Assembly (NCBI RefSeq): GCF_001565895.1
Contig: NZ_LSNE01000003.1
Span: forward strand, 305,438-369,437
Direction of reading: 5' to 3'
DNA: 64,000 nucleotides
From: Paraglaciecola hydrolytica
GTDB lineage: Bacteria > Pseudomonadota > Gammaproteobacteria > Enterobacterales > Alteromonadaceae
Made by a program: the position numbers and the translations under genes
Shown here: positions 37,006 to 45,981 of the stretch, piece by piece
Numbering within the stretch: the first letter of the stretch is position 1
How the letters are laid out: each line of letters opens with the position of its first letter
Notes under the pieces: generated by a model
Databases searched by the model: none
What the model was told of the DNA's origin: nothing
What the model saw: the letters and a program-made list of their open reading frames with translations, nothing else

Positions 37006-37084
37006 ACAATCTATACCAGTGTTGTTGATCACTGGACAGAACAATTTCCACTTGCTGTGACAGTAACTAAGGAATTTACCCAAT

Positions 37085-37705
37085 ATGAGCCAGTTTTTCT
37101 ATATACACCCTGACAATCCGCAGGTTCGCCTGATTAAACAAGCCTGTGAGTTGATCCATAAAGGCGCAGTCGTGGTTTATCCCACCGATTCAGGTTATTC
37201 CATCGGTTGCCATATGAATGACAAAGACGCCCTTGAGCAAATTTGCCGTATTCGCAACATTGGCAAAGATCATAATTTTACCCTAATGTGCCGTGATATG
37301 TCTGAGTTATCAGAATACGCGCGGGTGGATAACACCGCGTTTCGTATGATCAAAAACAATACCCCAGGCCCTTATACCTTTATCTTAAAGGCCACCAAAG
37401 AAGTACCCAAACGTCTACAAAACCCCAAACGTAAAACCATAGGTATTAGAGTACCTGATAACAAAATTGCCTTGGCTTTACTCGAAGAACTGGGTGAGCC
37501 AATGATGTCCACTACCTTGATTTTGCCCGGCGAAATAGTGGCAGAATCCGATCCCGACGATATTCGCGACAAATTGGAACGTCAGGTTGGTTTGATTATT
37601 CATGGTGGCTCAATTGGTGAACATCCCACCACGGTAATTGATTTATCAGAAGGTGAGATCACTATTATTCGTCATGGTAGTGGCGACATAAGCCCCTTTG
37701 TTTAA
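37085..37705 (+). CDS. yciO: YciO, Sua5/YrdC-family protein
   Basis: 206 residues of the YrdC/Sua5 fold: AVVVYPTDSGYSIGCHM, KDHNFTLMCRDMSELSEYA, NTPGPYTFILKATKEVPKRL, and KRKTIGIRVPD. Family members make threonylcarbamoyl-AMP for tRNA modification; the YciO branch has weak activity and its cellular role is uncertain. A 6-bp hairpin (37016-37035) lies between rnm and this gene but has no T run. Confidence 0.92.
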   Translation: MSQFFYIHPDNPQVRLIKQACELIHKGAVVVYPTDSGYSIGCHMNDKDALEQICRIRNIGKDHNFTLMCRDMSELSEYARVDNTAFRMIKNNTPGPYTFILKATKEVPKRLQNPKRKTIGIRVPDNKIALALLEELGEPMMSTTLILPGEIVAESDPDDIRDKLERQVGLIIHGGSIGEHPTTVIDLSEGEITIIRHGSGDISPFV

Positions 37706-37714
37706 GGCATAGTT

Positions 37715-38554
37715 TTGGCACCAACTGGCGATCCATTTATCTCGCGTTTTTCCCAACACGATCCAGTGCAGCAACCTCTGCCACTGGCGTTTGTGAATGG
37801 CGAAGCGTTAATTGAAAAACCAGAAGATTTATATATTCCGCCCGATGCTCTTGAGTTGATACTAGAGGCTTTTGAAGGGCCGCTGGATTTACTCTTATAT
37901 CTTATCCGTCGTCAGAAGTTTGATATTGTAAATTTGCCTGTGTATCAGGTGACGGTGCAATACATGCAATATGTTGAATTAATGAAAGACATTAAACTTG
38001 AACTGGCGGCAGAATATTTGCTGATGGCAGCGATACTGGCCGAAGTGAAATCTCGTTTATTATTACCAAAACGCCCAGATGCCGAAGAAGACGAAGACGA
38101 TCCACGAGCCGAACTTATTCGTCGCTTAAAAGAATATGAGTTAATTAAAGATGCTGCGCAAAAACTTGATGGAATTCCTCGTCAGGAGCGTGATGTGTTT
38201 CTCGCGATTGCGGATACCGCTGACTCAGTTGCACCCATTAAAATTTTACCGCAGATTAGTTTGCAAGAATTGATTTTAGGTTTTCAATCCGCCATGCAGC
38301 GCGCCCAAGCTTTCGAACATCATCATATTGAAAAAGAAGCGCTGTCCACTCGTGAACGCATGAGTTTAATTCTGGAAAAAATCAATGCCACTTCTTATAC
38401 CGGTTTTGATCAGTTATTTCATGCCAGCGAAGGGCGGGCAGGGGTGGTAGTGACCTTTTTAGCGATACTGGAATTAGCCAAAGAACATTTAATTGAATTG
38501 GTGCAAAATGCGCCGTTTAGCAATATTCATATTCGCATGAGTAGTGGTGACTAA
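37715..38554 (+). CDS. scpA: Segregation and condensation protein A
   Basis: 279 residues, the kleisin of the bacterial SMC-ScpAB complex. Blocks EAFEGPLDLLLYLIRRQKFD, AAEYLLMAAILAEVKSRLLL, and the winged-helix C terminus VVVTFLAILELAKEHLIELV. The start is a TTG 9 nt after yciO, preceded by AAGG; there is no ATG before the conserved region. It is coupled to scpB by TAATG. SMC itself is not in the window. Confidence 0.92.
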   Translation: MAPTGDPFISRFSQHDPVQQPLPLAFVNGEALIEKPEDLYIPPDALELILEAFEGPLDLLLYLIRRQKFDIVNLPVYQVTVQYMQYVELMKDIKLELAAEYLLMAAILAEVKSRLLLPKRPDAEEDEDDPRAELIRRLKEYELIKDAAQKLDGIPRQERDVFLAIADTADSVAPIKILPQISLQELILGFQSAMQRAQAFEHHHIEKEALSTRERMSLILEKINATSYTGFDQLFHASEGRAGVVVTFLAILELAKEHLIELVQNAPFSNIHIRMSSGD

Positions 38555-39225
38555 TGGCTAAGATCTCTCGTGTACAGTTAAAACAGTTGGTTGAAGCCGC
38601 GATTTTTGTCGCTGATACCCCGCTGACGAATGAGCAGTTGCAACTCTCTGTTTTAGATGGTTTGGCCGTGTCTAAGACTATGCTTAGTGAAGTATTAAAA
38701 GAGTTGCAATTAGATTATCAAGCTCGCGGTATTCAGTTAGTAGAAATAGCCTCGGGTTATCGTTTTCAATCGGTGGACAGTTTAAGCCCTTGGTTAAGTA
38801 AACTATGGCAGGAGCAGGCGCCGCGTTATTCTCGCGCTATGCTCGAAACTTTGTCCTTAATTGCTTATCGACAACCCATTACCCGCGGTGAAATTGAAGA
38901 TGTACGTGGTGTTTCCGTTAGTAGCCAAATTATGAAAACCCTCAGCGAACGTGGCTGGATCAAAGTCGTCGGACATAAAGAAGTGCCCGGCAGGCCATCA
39001 CTCTATGCCACCACCAAAGGTTTTTTAGATTACTTTTCGTTAAAAAGTTTAAGTGAATTACCCAGCGCGGATGATTTTGTTAATTTGCAGAATGATCAAA
39101 ACGCGTTAAACATATTTTCTGCGGAGTCTGCAGCGTCAGCGTCAGAAAATATTTCCCCAGTCCACTCTGCTGAGTCTGAAACAACGATGTTAACTCAGGC
39201 AGATGAACCCGAGCAATTACATTAA
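38554..39225 (+). CDS. scpB: Segregation and condensation protein B
   Basis: 223 residues with two winged-helix domains: LVEAAIFVADTPLTNEQLQL, then RAMLETLSLIAYRQPITRGE and GRPSLYATTKGFLDYFSLKS. It dimerises on ScpA. The last 35 residues are acidic and low in complexity (SAESAASASENISP). Overlaps both neighbours by one base. Confidence 0.93.
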   Translation: MAKISRVQLKQLVEAAIFVADTPLTNEQLQLSVLDGLAVSKTMLSEVLKELQLDYQARGIQLVEIASGYRFQSVDSLSPWLSKLWQEQAPRYSRAMLETLSLIAYRQPITRGEIEDVRGVSVSSQIMKTLSERGWIKVVGHKEVPGRPSLYATTKGFLDYFSLKSLSELPSADDFVNLQNDQNALNIFSAESAASASENISPVHSAESETTMLTQADEPEQLH

Positions 39226-40271
39226 TGAGTGATAAATTACAGAAAGTACTAGCCAACGCCGGACTTGGCTCGCGCCGAGAAATGGAAACCTGGATAGAGC
39301 AGGCCCGAGTTTCGGTAAACGGCCAAATCGCCACCTTAGGTGACAGAGTTGAAACTGAAGATAAAATAAGAGTCGATGGCAATTTAATCAGTACTGAAGC
39401 TGAAAAAACCATGTGCCGAGTATTGATGTATAACAAACCTGAAGGTGAGTTATGCAGCCGTAAAGATCCTGAAGGTCGTCCGACGGTATTTGATCGTTTA
39501 CCCGCGATTAAAAATGGCCGCTGGATAGCGGTTGGCCGTTTAGATCTTAACACCAGCGGTTTGTTGTTGTTTAGCAATGATGGTGAACTGGCTAACCGTT
39601 TAATGCATCCCAAACATGAAGTAGAACGTGAGTATGCAGTACGAATATTTGGTGAAGTACTGCCTGATATGCTCAAACGTTTGCTTAAAGGGATCAAACT
39701 TGAAGATGGTGTGGCTAAGTTTACTACTATCCGTAAGTTGCCTGGTGACGATGAACGTCTAAATAGTTGGTATCACGTGACGTTGTCTGAAGGCCGTAAT
39801 CGTGAAGTACGCAGAATGTGGGAGTCTCAGGGATTACAAGTCAGTCGTTTGATACGAGTGCGTTATGGCGCTCTTGAATTGCAAAAACGTTTGCCACAAG
39901 GTGGCTGGGTAGAATTGATGTTACCAGACGTCAATGCTCTGCGTTCTAGTGTGCAGTTACCCGATGAAAGTGAGACCTTGATTAAACTTGATCCAGGTAA
40001 ACTTGATCACGTTAAACTGAGCCGTATGCGTCGTTCAGTTAAAAAACATAGAGTGAACCAGTCGAATCAGAAGCTCAAAGCGACGAGTGATACAAACTCG
40101 GATAAACGTACTGAGAATAAAGCTAAAACAGATAAACCCCTTAAACCAAGACAAACAGATAAAACTCGGGCAGAAAAACCACAAGATGGTCAGTCGCGTC
40201 CGACTAACAAAAATCGCGCTCCTAAACGGCCATCTGGTGGCCAGCAAAGAAAGAGTCGGCAGGGGCAGTAA
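39225..40271 (+). CDS. rluB: 23S rRNA pseudouridine(2605) synthase
   Basis: 348 residues. S4-like RNA-binding domain (LQKVLANAGLGSRREMETWI), then the catalytic domain with Asp107 in GRLDLNTSGLLL (Asp110 in E. coli) and EGRNREVRRMWESQG. The C-terminal 80 residues are a Lys/Arg/Gln/Asn-rich, probably disordered extension longer than in E. coli RluB (291 aa). The downstream terminator appears split by an IS element. Confidence 0.93.
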   Translation: MSDKLQKVLANAGLGSRREMETWIEQARVSVNGQIATLGDRVETEDKIRVDGNLISTEAEKTMCRVLMYNKPEGELCSRKDPEGRPTVFDRLPAIKNGRWIAVGRLDLNTSGLLLFSNDGELANRLMHPKHEVEREYAVRIFGEVLPDMLKRLLKGIKLEDGVAKFTTIRKLPGDDERLNSWYHVTLSEGRNREVRRMWESQGLQVSRLIRVRYGALELQKRLPQGGWVELMLPDVNALRSSVQLPDESETLIKLDPGKLDHVKLSRMRRSVKKHRVNQSNQKLKATSDTNSDKRTENKAKTDKPLKPRQTDKTRAEKPQDGQSRPTNKNRAPKRPSGGQQRKSRQGQ

Positions 40272-40280
40272 TACGGATTA

Positions 40281-40302
40281 ATAAAAAACGGCGCACAAGG
40301 CG
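40281..40302 (+). terminator. Left part of the rluB terminator, interrupted by the IS
   Basis: ATAAAAAACGGCGCACAAGGCG precedes the IS. Just beyond the IS right end comes AAGGGCGCTTTTTTATT, so AATAAAAAA/GCGC on the left and GCGC/TTTTTTATT on the right would rebuild a terminator if joined. Confidence 0.4.
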
Positions 40303-40347
40303 CTAATGCCGATCAGTTAAGAAATTGACATTTGGCATAAGAGGATC

Positions 40348-40382
40348 AAAATCCGATGATCGTAAGGTCATCGGATTTTTTT
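40348..40382 (+). promoter_or_regulatory. Hairpin covering the transposase start, with T run
   Basis: AAAATCCGATGA (40348-40359) pairs perfectly with TCATCGGATTTT (40368-40379) across an 8-nt loop, and more T follows. The transposase ATG (40356) is inside the left arm. It can work as a terminator for transcription entering the IS and can hide the start codon. Confidence 0.75.
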
Positions 40383-41711
40383 GTGCAACTTCAACAAGCC
40401 CTCAATATTGCTTTTAATGCCAGCACCCAATTCAACACGTTCGAACAACTATCGTCATTTCTCGACCCAGCCATTGTCGATGAAGCGTTTATTGAAGCTG
40501 GGGTAGCTACCGTCAGAAAACGCAGGCTCCCTCTTGAAGCGGTGATGTGGTCTGTGATTGGGATGAGTTTGTTTCGACAGGAGTCAGTCTGGAATATTGC
40601 TAACAAAATGGATATTGCATTACCGGGTAAAAATCCGCTTGTTGCGCCCAGTGCGATGGTGCAGGCTCGGCAGCGATTAGGTGCTGATGCCGTCAAAGCA
40701 GTATTCAAGAAAATGGCACATCATTGGTATCAATCACAGCCATTCGAAAAATGGAATGGTCTCAACCTGTTAGCGGTAGATGGTGTGGTATGGCGTACAA
40801 CGGATACCCCTGAAAACCGCAAGAAGTACGGCTCAGCGAGCACGCAACATGGCGATACCAGTTTCCCTCAGATACGCATGGTTTGCCATATGGAGCTGAC
40901 CAGCCATCAGCTACTCAATAGCGCCTTTGACAAATATAAATCAAATGAAATGGTACTGGCAGAGCAACTCATTGATGACACCCCATGTCACTCTCTTACT
41001 CTGTTTGATAAAGGCTATTACTCTCTTGGATTGTTAAACCGTTGGCATTGTAGCGCTAAGGAGCGGCACTGGCTTATTCCCACAAGAAACGGGCTTCAGT
41101 ATGAAGTGATACGCTCCCTTGGGCGCAATGATAAAGTGGTCAAGCTGATGACAACGGCACATGCTCGTCAGCGATTTGATGACTTGCCAGACTCTATTGA
41201 AGCACGCCTTATTACGAAGGAGATAAAAGGGAAAACCTGTCAGGTATTAACCTCCATGGTCGACGCGATGCGTTTCCCCGGAAATGAGATTGTTGAACTG
41301 TATAGCCACCGATGGGAAATAGAACTTGGGTTTAGAGAAATCAAACAAACACTGCTCAACAGTGAATATACCCTGCGTAGCAAATTACCAGAGATGGTTG
41401 AGCAGGAAATATGGGGATTACTACTGGCTTACAACCTTATTCGTTCAGCCATGACGGAAGCGGCAAGCAGAAAAGGAATATGGCCTAACCAATTGAGCTT
41501 TAGTGGCTGCTCAAGTGCCGTTGTCGCATTCCTGATGACAGTTCAACTGACCAGCCCCGGAAAACTTCCGGTACTCTACAATTCGCTTATTGACCAGTTG
41601 GCATTTTACGAGCTACCACCACGTAGGGAGGAAAGAGCTTACCCAAGATGGATAAAGCCCAAAACAAGTCGATACCCCCACAAACAGAAAAATGCCAGTC
41701 AGCTTAACTGA
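40356..41711 (+). CDS. IS4-family DDE transposase
   Basis: 451 residues. First Asp in [10 protein letters not shown], second in [12 protein letters not shown], Glu in the [15 protein letters not shown] block, which is the IS4-family signature Y-2-R-3-E-6-K. The stop lies inside the right inverted repeat. A TTGACA at 40325-40330 may belong to its promoter. Alternative start GTG 40383 would avoid the hairpin. The gene looks intact, so the element may be active. Confidence 0.92.
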   Translation: MIVRSSDFFVQLQQALNIAFNASTQFNTFEQLSSFLDPAIVDEAFIEAGVATVRKRRLPLEAVMWSVIGMSLFRQESVWNIANKMDIALPGKNPLVAPSAMVQARQRLGADAVKAVFKKMAHHWYQSQPFEKWNGLNLLAVDGVVWRTTDTPENRKKYGSASTQHGDTSFPQIRMVCHMELTSHQLLNSAFDKYKSNEMVLAEQLIDDTPCHSLTLFDKGYYSLGLLNRWHCSAKERHWLIPTRNGLQYEVIRSLGRNDKVVKLMTTAHARQRFDDLPDSIEARLITKEIKGKTCQVLTSMVDAMRFPGNEIVELYSHRWEIELGFREIKQTLLNSEYTLRSKLPEMVEQEIWGLLLAYNLIRSAMTEAASRKGIWPNQLSFSGCSSAVVAFLMTVQLTSPGKLPVLYNSLIDQLAFYELPPRREERAYPRWIKPKTSRYPHKQKNASQLN

Positions 41712-41759
41712 CTGGCATTAGCCTAAGGGCGCTTTTTTATTAAGAAGGTGTTGAGCTAG

Positions 41760-42437
41760 TTATTTAAAATTTCCCCATACGGTTTTATCTAAATCAAAAC
41801 TCTGATCGTTAGAGGCTATTTTTACACGTTTAGGGCTAAGATAAGCTTGATAACGTCCGGGTTTATGATTGACCGCAATCAGTAAGTTTAAGGTCACCGC
41901 ACCTAGTACCGATAACGCCACCAGTTCAATACCAAACATCATCAGTGATGAACTTAAAATCAGGGTGTCTGCCAACAATCCAAAATTTCCCGCGCGGATA
42001 GAGTATTTGTTTTGTAGATACAGTGCCAAAATTCCCAAACCACCTAAGCTCGATTTATGCCTGAACATGATCAACAAACCCACTCCGATTAACATGCCCC
42101 CTACCACTGCAGAAAACAAAGGGTGCACAGATTGAATGGAGATGAGTTTTGGCATATAGGTCGACAGTACTGAGACCAGTGATACCGAAATAAAAGTATT
42201 AACGGTGAAGCGTTTGGATAACTGCGTCCAAGCGATGGCATAAAAAGGTAAATTAACTAAAAAGAACAAGATGCCAAACTCCATGGAGGTTAAATGCATG
42301 GCGATAATCGCCAAGCCTGCCGTACCACCTGTTATAAGGCTGTGACTGTTGAACAGTGTCACACCTAAAGACACCATTACGCCAGCACAAAACAGCGCTA
42401 AGACATCTTCATAAAATCGATGAGTGGGGAATTGCAT
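41760..42437 (-). CDS. YitT family membrane protein
   Basis: 225 residues with five or six membrane segments in the YitT/DUF161 pattern: LFCAGVMVSLGVTLF, SHSLITGGTAGLAIIAMHL, ILFFLVNLPFYAIAW, VVGGMLIGVGLLIMFRHKSS and LGGLGILALYLQ. The transported substrate is unknown. The stop lies 38 nt right of the IS. The ribosome-binding site is weak. Confidence 0.85.
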   Translation of the reverse strand: MQFPTHRFYEDVLALFCAGVMVSLGVTLFNSHSLITGGTAGLAIIAMHLTSMEFGILFFLVNLPFYAIAWTQLSKRFTVNTFISVSLVSVLSTYMPKLISIQSVHPLFSAVVGGMLIGVGLLIMFRHKSSLGGLGILALYLQNKYSIRAGNFGLLADTLILSSSLMMFGIELVALSVLGAVTLNLLIAVNHKPGRYQAYLSPKRVKIASNDQSFDLDKTVWGNFK

Positions 42438-42819
42438 ATTGGTAATCTTTATCCACGTTGGTCATTAAATCGATGAGCCGCAGGTTGTTGTGCTTTTTTT
42501 GCTAACAAGGCAAGCTCAGAAAGGTCGCGCAGTTTAATGATTTCAAAGGGTATTCATAGTCTATGGGCAAAGTGTGTTGCTGCTTTTTTAAACACCTTAG
42601 TACAGCAAACTTTACGACTTTCGCATTAAAGGTAAACAGGGTGTAGCGGCTATGTAAGCGAGTGTTTTTGGAAAATAGATAAAAATTGCATTTTATCTAT
42701 TGAAAACGGTAGCTCAGCTTAAAAAACGAACGACCAAAATAATACCTGCTAAGGTATTATCATTTTCCAACATCGTGTTCATTTAGTTTTTCCACTTACC
42801 TTAATCCGGAGCATTGTTT
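42438..42819. other. Intergenic region with possible gene remnant and inverted repeat
   Basis: About 380 bp between divergent yitT and the dienelactone hydrolase gene. On the minus strand 42449-42553 reads as coding-like sequence (EIIKLRDLSELALLAKKAQQ, then PAAHRFNDQRG and a stop) with no plausible start and an in-frame stop just before it; it may be the tail of a decayed gene. ATAATACC (42739-42746) and GGTATTAT (42753-42760) form an 8-bp inverted repeat 60 nt upstream of the hydrolase, a possible operator or leader hairpin. Confidence 0.35.
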
Positions 42820-43716
42820 ATGTCACAATTGAAACCCACTACCATTCCGCAACAAGCTTTTGATTGGTATGACGAATATGCCCATGGTGATATCGATAGG
42901 CGCACCTTTCTGAGCCGTTTAGGCTCTTTGTCTGTTGCAGGTTTGACTATTGGCACCTTAACCTCTGCCCTTACACCTGACTATGCCCTAGCTGAACAAG
43001 TATCTTTTAATGACGAAGAGATCAAAGCCAGTTATCAAGAATTTGATTCGCCCAATGGCTATGGTAAAGGTCGTGGTTATTTGGTTGTGCCCAAACAAAA
43101 AGCGTCTAAGTTGGCTGCAGTGTTAGTGGTACATGAAAACCGCGGTTTAAATCCTTATGTTGAAGATGTCGCAAGGCGATTGGCCAAAGCTGGATTTTTG
43201 GCCTTTGCTCCAGATGCCTTGTTTCCACTAGGTGGTTATCCCGGTAATGACGATGAAGGACGTGCTCTGCAAGGTTCGATGGATCGTGCAAAAATAGAAC
43301 AGGATTTTATCGCCGCAGCGAGTTTTTTGAAGCAGCACGAGTTGAGTAATGGTAAATTAGGCGTAGTTGGTTTTTGTTTTGGAGGTTATATAAGTAATTA
43401 TCTAGCTGCCGCGACACCAGAATTGATTAACGCTGCCGTACCTTTTTATGGCACCCCGGCTAGTAGCGAGCTGGTTAAACAGGTCAAAGCCCCTATCTTG
43501 ATACAATTTGCAGAACACGATAAACGAGTAAATGACAGTTGGCCAGATTATGAGGCCGTGCTCAAAAGCAATAACGTTGACTACCAAGCCCATGTTTACC
43601 CCGGTACTCAACATGGATTTCATAACGACTCGACTAGCCGCTATGATCCTCAAGCCGCAGAACTTGCTTGGTCACGTACCTTGGCATTTTTCAACAAACA
43701 TTTAACGATGGGCTAA
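42820..43716 (+). CDS. Dienelactone hydrolase family protein, Tat-type N terminus
   Basis: 298 residues. The N terminus has DRRTFLSRLGSLSVAGLTIG, a twin-arginine motif before a hydrophobic stretch, and cleavage is likely near the YALAEQ site. The core is a dienelactone-hydrolase alpha/beta fold: VLVVHENRGLNPYVEDVARR, the nucleophile elbow VGFCFGGYISN with a cysteine, EHDKRVNDSW with the Asp, and YPGTQHGFHNDS with the His. ATG 42820 has GGAG 8 nt upstream. Substrate unknown; export through Tat is inferred. Confidence 0.88.
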   Translation: MSQLKPTTIPQQAFDWYDEYAHGDIDRRTFLSRLGSLSVAGLTIGTLTSALTPDYALAEQVSFNDEEIKASYQEFDSPNGYGKGRGYLVVPKQKASKLAAVLVVHENRGLNPYVEDVARRLAKAGFLAFAPDALFPLGGYPGNDDEGRALQGSMDRAKIEQDFIAAASFLKQHELSNGKLGVVGFCFGGYISNYLAAATPELINAAVPFYGTPASSELVKQVKAPILIQFAEHDKRVNDSWPDYEAVLKSNNVDYQAHVYPGTQHGFHNDSTSRYDPQAAELAWSRTLAFFNKHLTMG

Positions 43717-43726
43717 GTTTAGAACA

Positions 43727-45658
43727 CTAAACCAAATCAAATTGCTCAATAGGTGCAGGGCGATAAAAATAATAGCCCTGCATTTGTTTACAGCCCAAGG
43801 CTAACAACAAATCTTTTTGCTCTGGGGTTTCTACCCCTTCTACTGTGCAGCTCACGTTAAAACTAGAGCATAACTCTAGGATTGTTTTGACCACACCTTG
43901 ACTGCGCTGATCCTCTTGTAAATTTTCAACAAAGCTACGGTCAATTTTGAGATTATTAAAAGCCAGCTTGTGAATATAACTCAAACTTGAATAACCAGAG
44001 CCAAAGTCATCCAAGGCAATCTTAAAGCCTTGAGCTTGCAAAGCCTTAGTAGTGAGGGAGCATTGCTCCAAATCCGTCATCATCGTAGTTTCAGTAATTT
44101 CGAATTGCACCCGACTAGTAGCGACCTCATGTGTATCCAACATGCCCTTGAGCAAAGCCAGAGTCTGCTGATTGATCACATCATGTACTGATAAGTTAAA
44201 CGACAAAAAGAGGTGAGACGGCCAGCGCTTTAATGCCACAACCGCCTGTTCAAACAAACACAGAGTAATATCAGTGACGACTCCGGTTTTCTCGGCAATG
44301 GGGATAAACAGGCTCGGTGGCACTTGCCCTAATTCGTTATTAAACCATCTTGCCAGCGCCTCTAAACCAATGATTTTGCCCGTATTGGCATCCACAATAG
44401 GCTGATAATGCAGTGTTATTTCATTGTTCTTCACACTTTGATTGAGCGCCAGTTCGAGCTGTGATTTTTGCCTAATAAGCCGTTCATGCTCCTGCGAAAA
44501 AATAATCGAACTGCCACGAGCATTACTTTTGGCTTCGTATAAGGCAAAGTCAGCCCTATCCATCAGCTCATCGGCGCTGTCACCCGCATCAGGAAATATC
44601 GCAAAACCACAGGATCCTGATATCTGTACTAAGCCTGTACGCATAGAAAAGGGAATTTGTAAGGCTTGGGTGATACGTTTACCTAAAGTTTGAATATCTG
44701 CATGGCTGGTATTGTGGTCGATCACCAAAGCAAATTCATCGCCACCAATACGGGCCAGCATTCCCTCGTCGTTTAATAAATTTTGCAAACGTAAACTGAC
44801 TTCGGTTAGTACTCGGTCTCCCGCTGCATGACCATGAATATCATTAACTGGTTTAAAACCATCCAGATCAATCAAACCTACAAGAAAGCTATTGTTAGCT
44901 TGATTGCCCTCAAGTTTTTTATTTAGATAAGCAGCAAAACTGCGCCGATTAGCCAGTTTGGTTAAACCATCTTGATTGGCCAATAACTCATTTTGCACGT
45001 TAAGGCGCTGGGTTTTTTCATGTTGTTGTTCAAGCTCAATCTTGGCATTAACCACATTCGAAAAGGCTCGGTAGTAACTTAGGGTAATAGGCACCAAGGA
45101 TGCGAGTACCATCAAAAAATTAAATGAAATTGCCACAAATACAGGCTGACCGCTGAGGGTAAAAAAGACGATAAAAGGCAAGCCTACTGTAATAGCCGCC
45201 GCCCATACTGCTACCGGTAAGTGGATCAAACACACCAATACACCAATGACAGTAATCGACATAAAATAGGCCACATGGGCCTGCAATATAATGTCGCCAT
45301 AAGTAAAAAGAGTAAAAGCCCACAGCGTAAAGCCAATGCCCATAAAAATAGAAAAAAACACCGTCATTTGAATCTGTTTCTGGGCTTGTTTAAGACTAAA
45401 AGTAAGATGCCTAAATCCATACCAACGAACCGCACGGCTGATACAAGCAACACTTAAAATTCCAGCAATGTACAAAGTCAAATAATCAGGCGCCACTCCA
45501 TAATGGGTATATGCCAGAGTCAAAGAGTTAACCAACAAGATGATATACAACAAGGGAACTTTGGTGAGCAATTCATTAAACTGAGCAAAAATGATCTGCG
45601 GACTTTTTTTGCGGCCATCAGCCAACTTAATGAAATAAGTAAATATTTTAATAAGCAC
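43727..45658 (-). CDS. Membrane-bound GGDEF-EAL protein (c-di-GMP turnover)
   Basis: 643 residues. About six membrane segments in the first 210 residues form a sensor of unknown ligand. The GGDEF domain is intact (ARIGGDEFALVIDH). The EAL domain is intact (IGLEALARWFNNE, with ALDDFGSGYSSLSYI and EGVETPEQKD), so it may make or degrade c-di-GMP. The start is GTG, with only a poor ribosome-binding site. A 21-bp palindrome lies 66 bp upstream. Confidence 0.9.
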   Translation of the reverse strand: MLIKIFTYFIKLADGRKKSPQIIFAQFNELLTKVPLLYIILLVNSLTLAYTHYGVAPDYLTLYIAGILSVACISRAVRWYGFRHLTFSLKQAQKQIQMTVFFSIFMGIGFTLWAFTLFTYGDIILQAHVAYFMSITVIGVLVCLIHLPVAVWAAAITVGLPFIVFFTLSGQPVFVAISFNFLMVLASLVPITLSYYRAFSNVVNAKIELEQQHEKTQRLNVQNELLANQDGLTKLANRRSFAAYLNKKLEGNQANNSFLVGLIDLDGFKPVNDIHGHAAGDRVLTEVSLRLQNLLNDEGMLARIGGDEFALVIDHNTSHADIQTLGKRITQALQIPFSMRTGLVQISGSCGFAIFPDAGDSADELMDRADFALYEAKSNARGSSIIFSQEHERLIRQKSQLELALNQSVKNNEITLHYQPIVDANTGKIIGLEALARWFNNELGQVPPSLFIPIAEKTGVVTDITLCLFEQAVVALKRWPSHLFLSFNLSVHDVINQQTLALLKGMLDTHEVATSRVQFEITETTMMTDLEQCSLTTKALQAQGFKIALDDFGSGYSSLSYIHKLAFNNLKIDRSFVENLQEDQRSQGVVKTILELCSSFNVSCTVEGVETPEQKDLLLALGCKQMQGYYFYRPAPIEQFDLV

Positions 45659-45723
45659 CTCTAAGAATTAACTACCTAACCTACTGCAGGTAAATTTATA
45701 CCGCAAAACGTAACAGATAGGCA

Positions 45724-45744
45724 GCCTTAATAACTTATTAAGGC
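45724..45744. promoter_or_regulatory. Near-perfect 21-bp palindrome
   Basis: GCCTTAATAA and TTATTAAGGC are perfect 10-bp arms around a single C. The one-base centre makes an RNA hairpin unlikely; a dimeric regulator site upstream of the GGDEF-EAL gene is more natural. Confidence 0.5.
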
Positions 45745-45859
45745 CAATTGTTGGCGAAACTTTTGTAGTTGCAGCTAATACTCGGCGCTGTATTGATAAA
45801 CATATCAAGTTAATACCAACTCCATTAAAAAGCAGTGTAGCAATAGCCCTCCTTATCAA

Positions 45860-45974
45860 TGGAATTGCACGGCGGCGGCAAAGGAACTCAGCCCCATGAG
45901 CTATGAGCTTAACCGAATAAAATGATTGGGGTGAGTGGTGCAGCCACCAAAGGTTCCGTTTCGAGGATGAAGGG
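45860..45974 (+). repeat. Interspersed repeat, copy B (long, with extra hairpin)
   Basis: Starts TGGAATTGCACGGCGGCGGC and ends with GGTTCCGTTTCGAGGATGAA and GGG. Between these blocks about 50 extra bases carry CTCAGCCCCA (45887-45896), able to pair with TGGGGTGAG (45927-45935). Copies A and C lack this insert. Confidence 0.7.
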
Positions 45975-45981
45975 TATAAAA

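Larger units (their letters stand above)
40303..41721 (+). mobile_element. IS4-family insertion sequence, complete
   Basis: A 1419-bp element bounded by 19-bp inverted repeats matching at 17 of 19 positions: CTAATGCCGATCAGTTAAG at 40303-40321 and, reversed, CTAATGCCAGTCAGTTAAG at 41703-41721. It carries one intact transposase gene. Size, family signature and ends fit IS4. A clean target duplication is not obvious: flanks ACAAGGCGC and TAAGGGCGC are only partly alike, so the ends may have drifted by a base or two. It lies between rluB and yitT. Confidence 0.85.
45659..45981. other. Intergenic region with palindrome and repeat copy B
   Basis: About 323 bp between the start of the GGDEF-EAL gene and the end of prmA (both minus strand). 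It holds a 21-bp palindrome and the longest copy of the interspersed repeat, annotated separately. No convincing ORF. Confidence 0.6.

Noticed and set aside
37016-37035. 6-bp hairpin between rnm and yciO as a terminator
   Set aside because: No T run follows and the downstream genes appear to be one unit.
39080-39697. 205-residue minus-strand ORF across scpB and rluB
   Set aside because: Antisense to two solid genes with coupled starts; codon pattern is a reflection of them.
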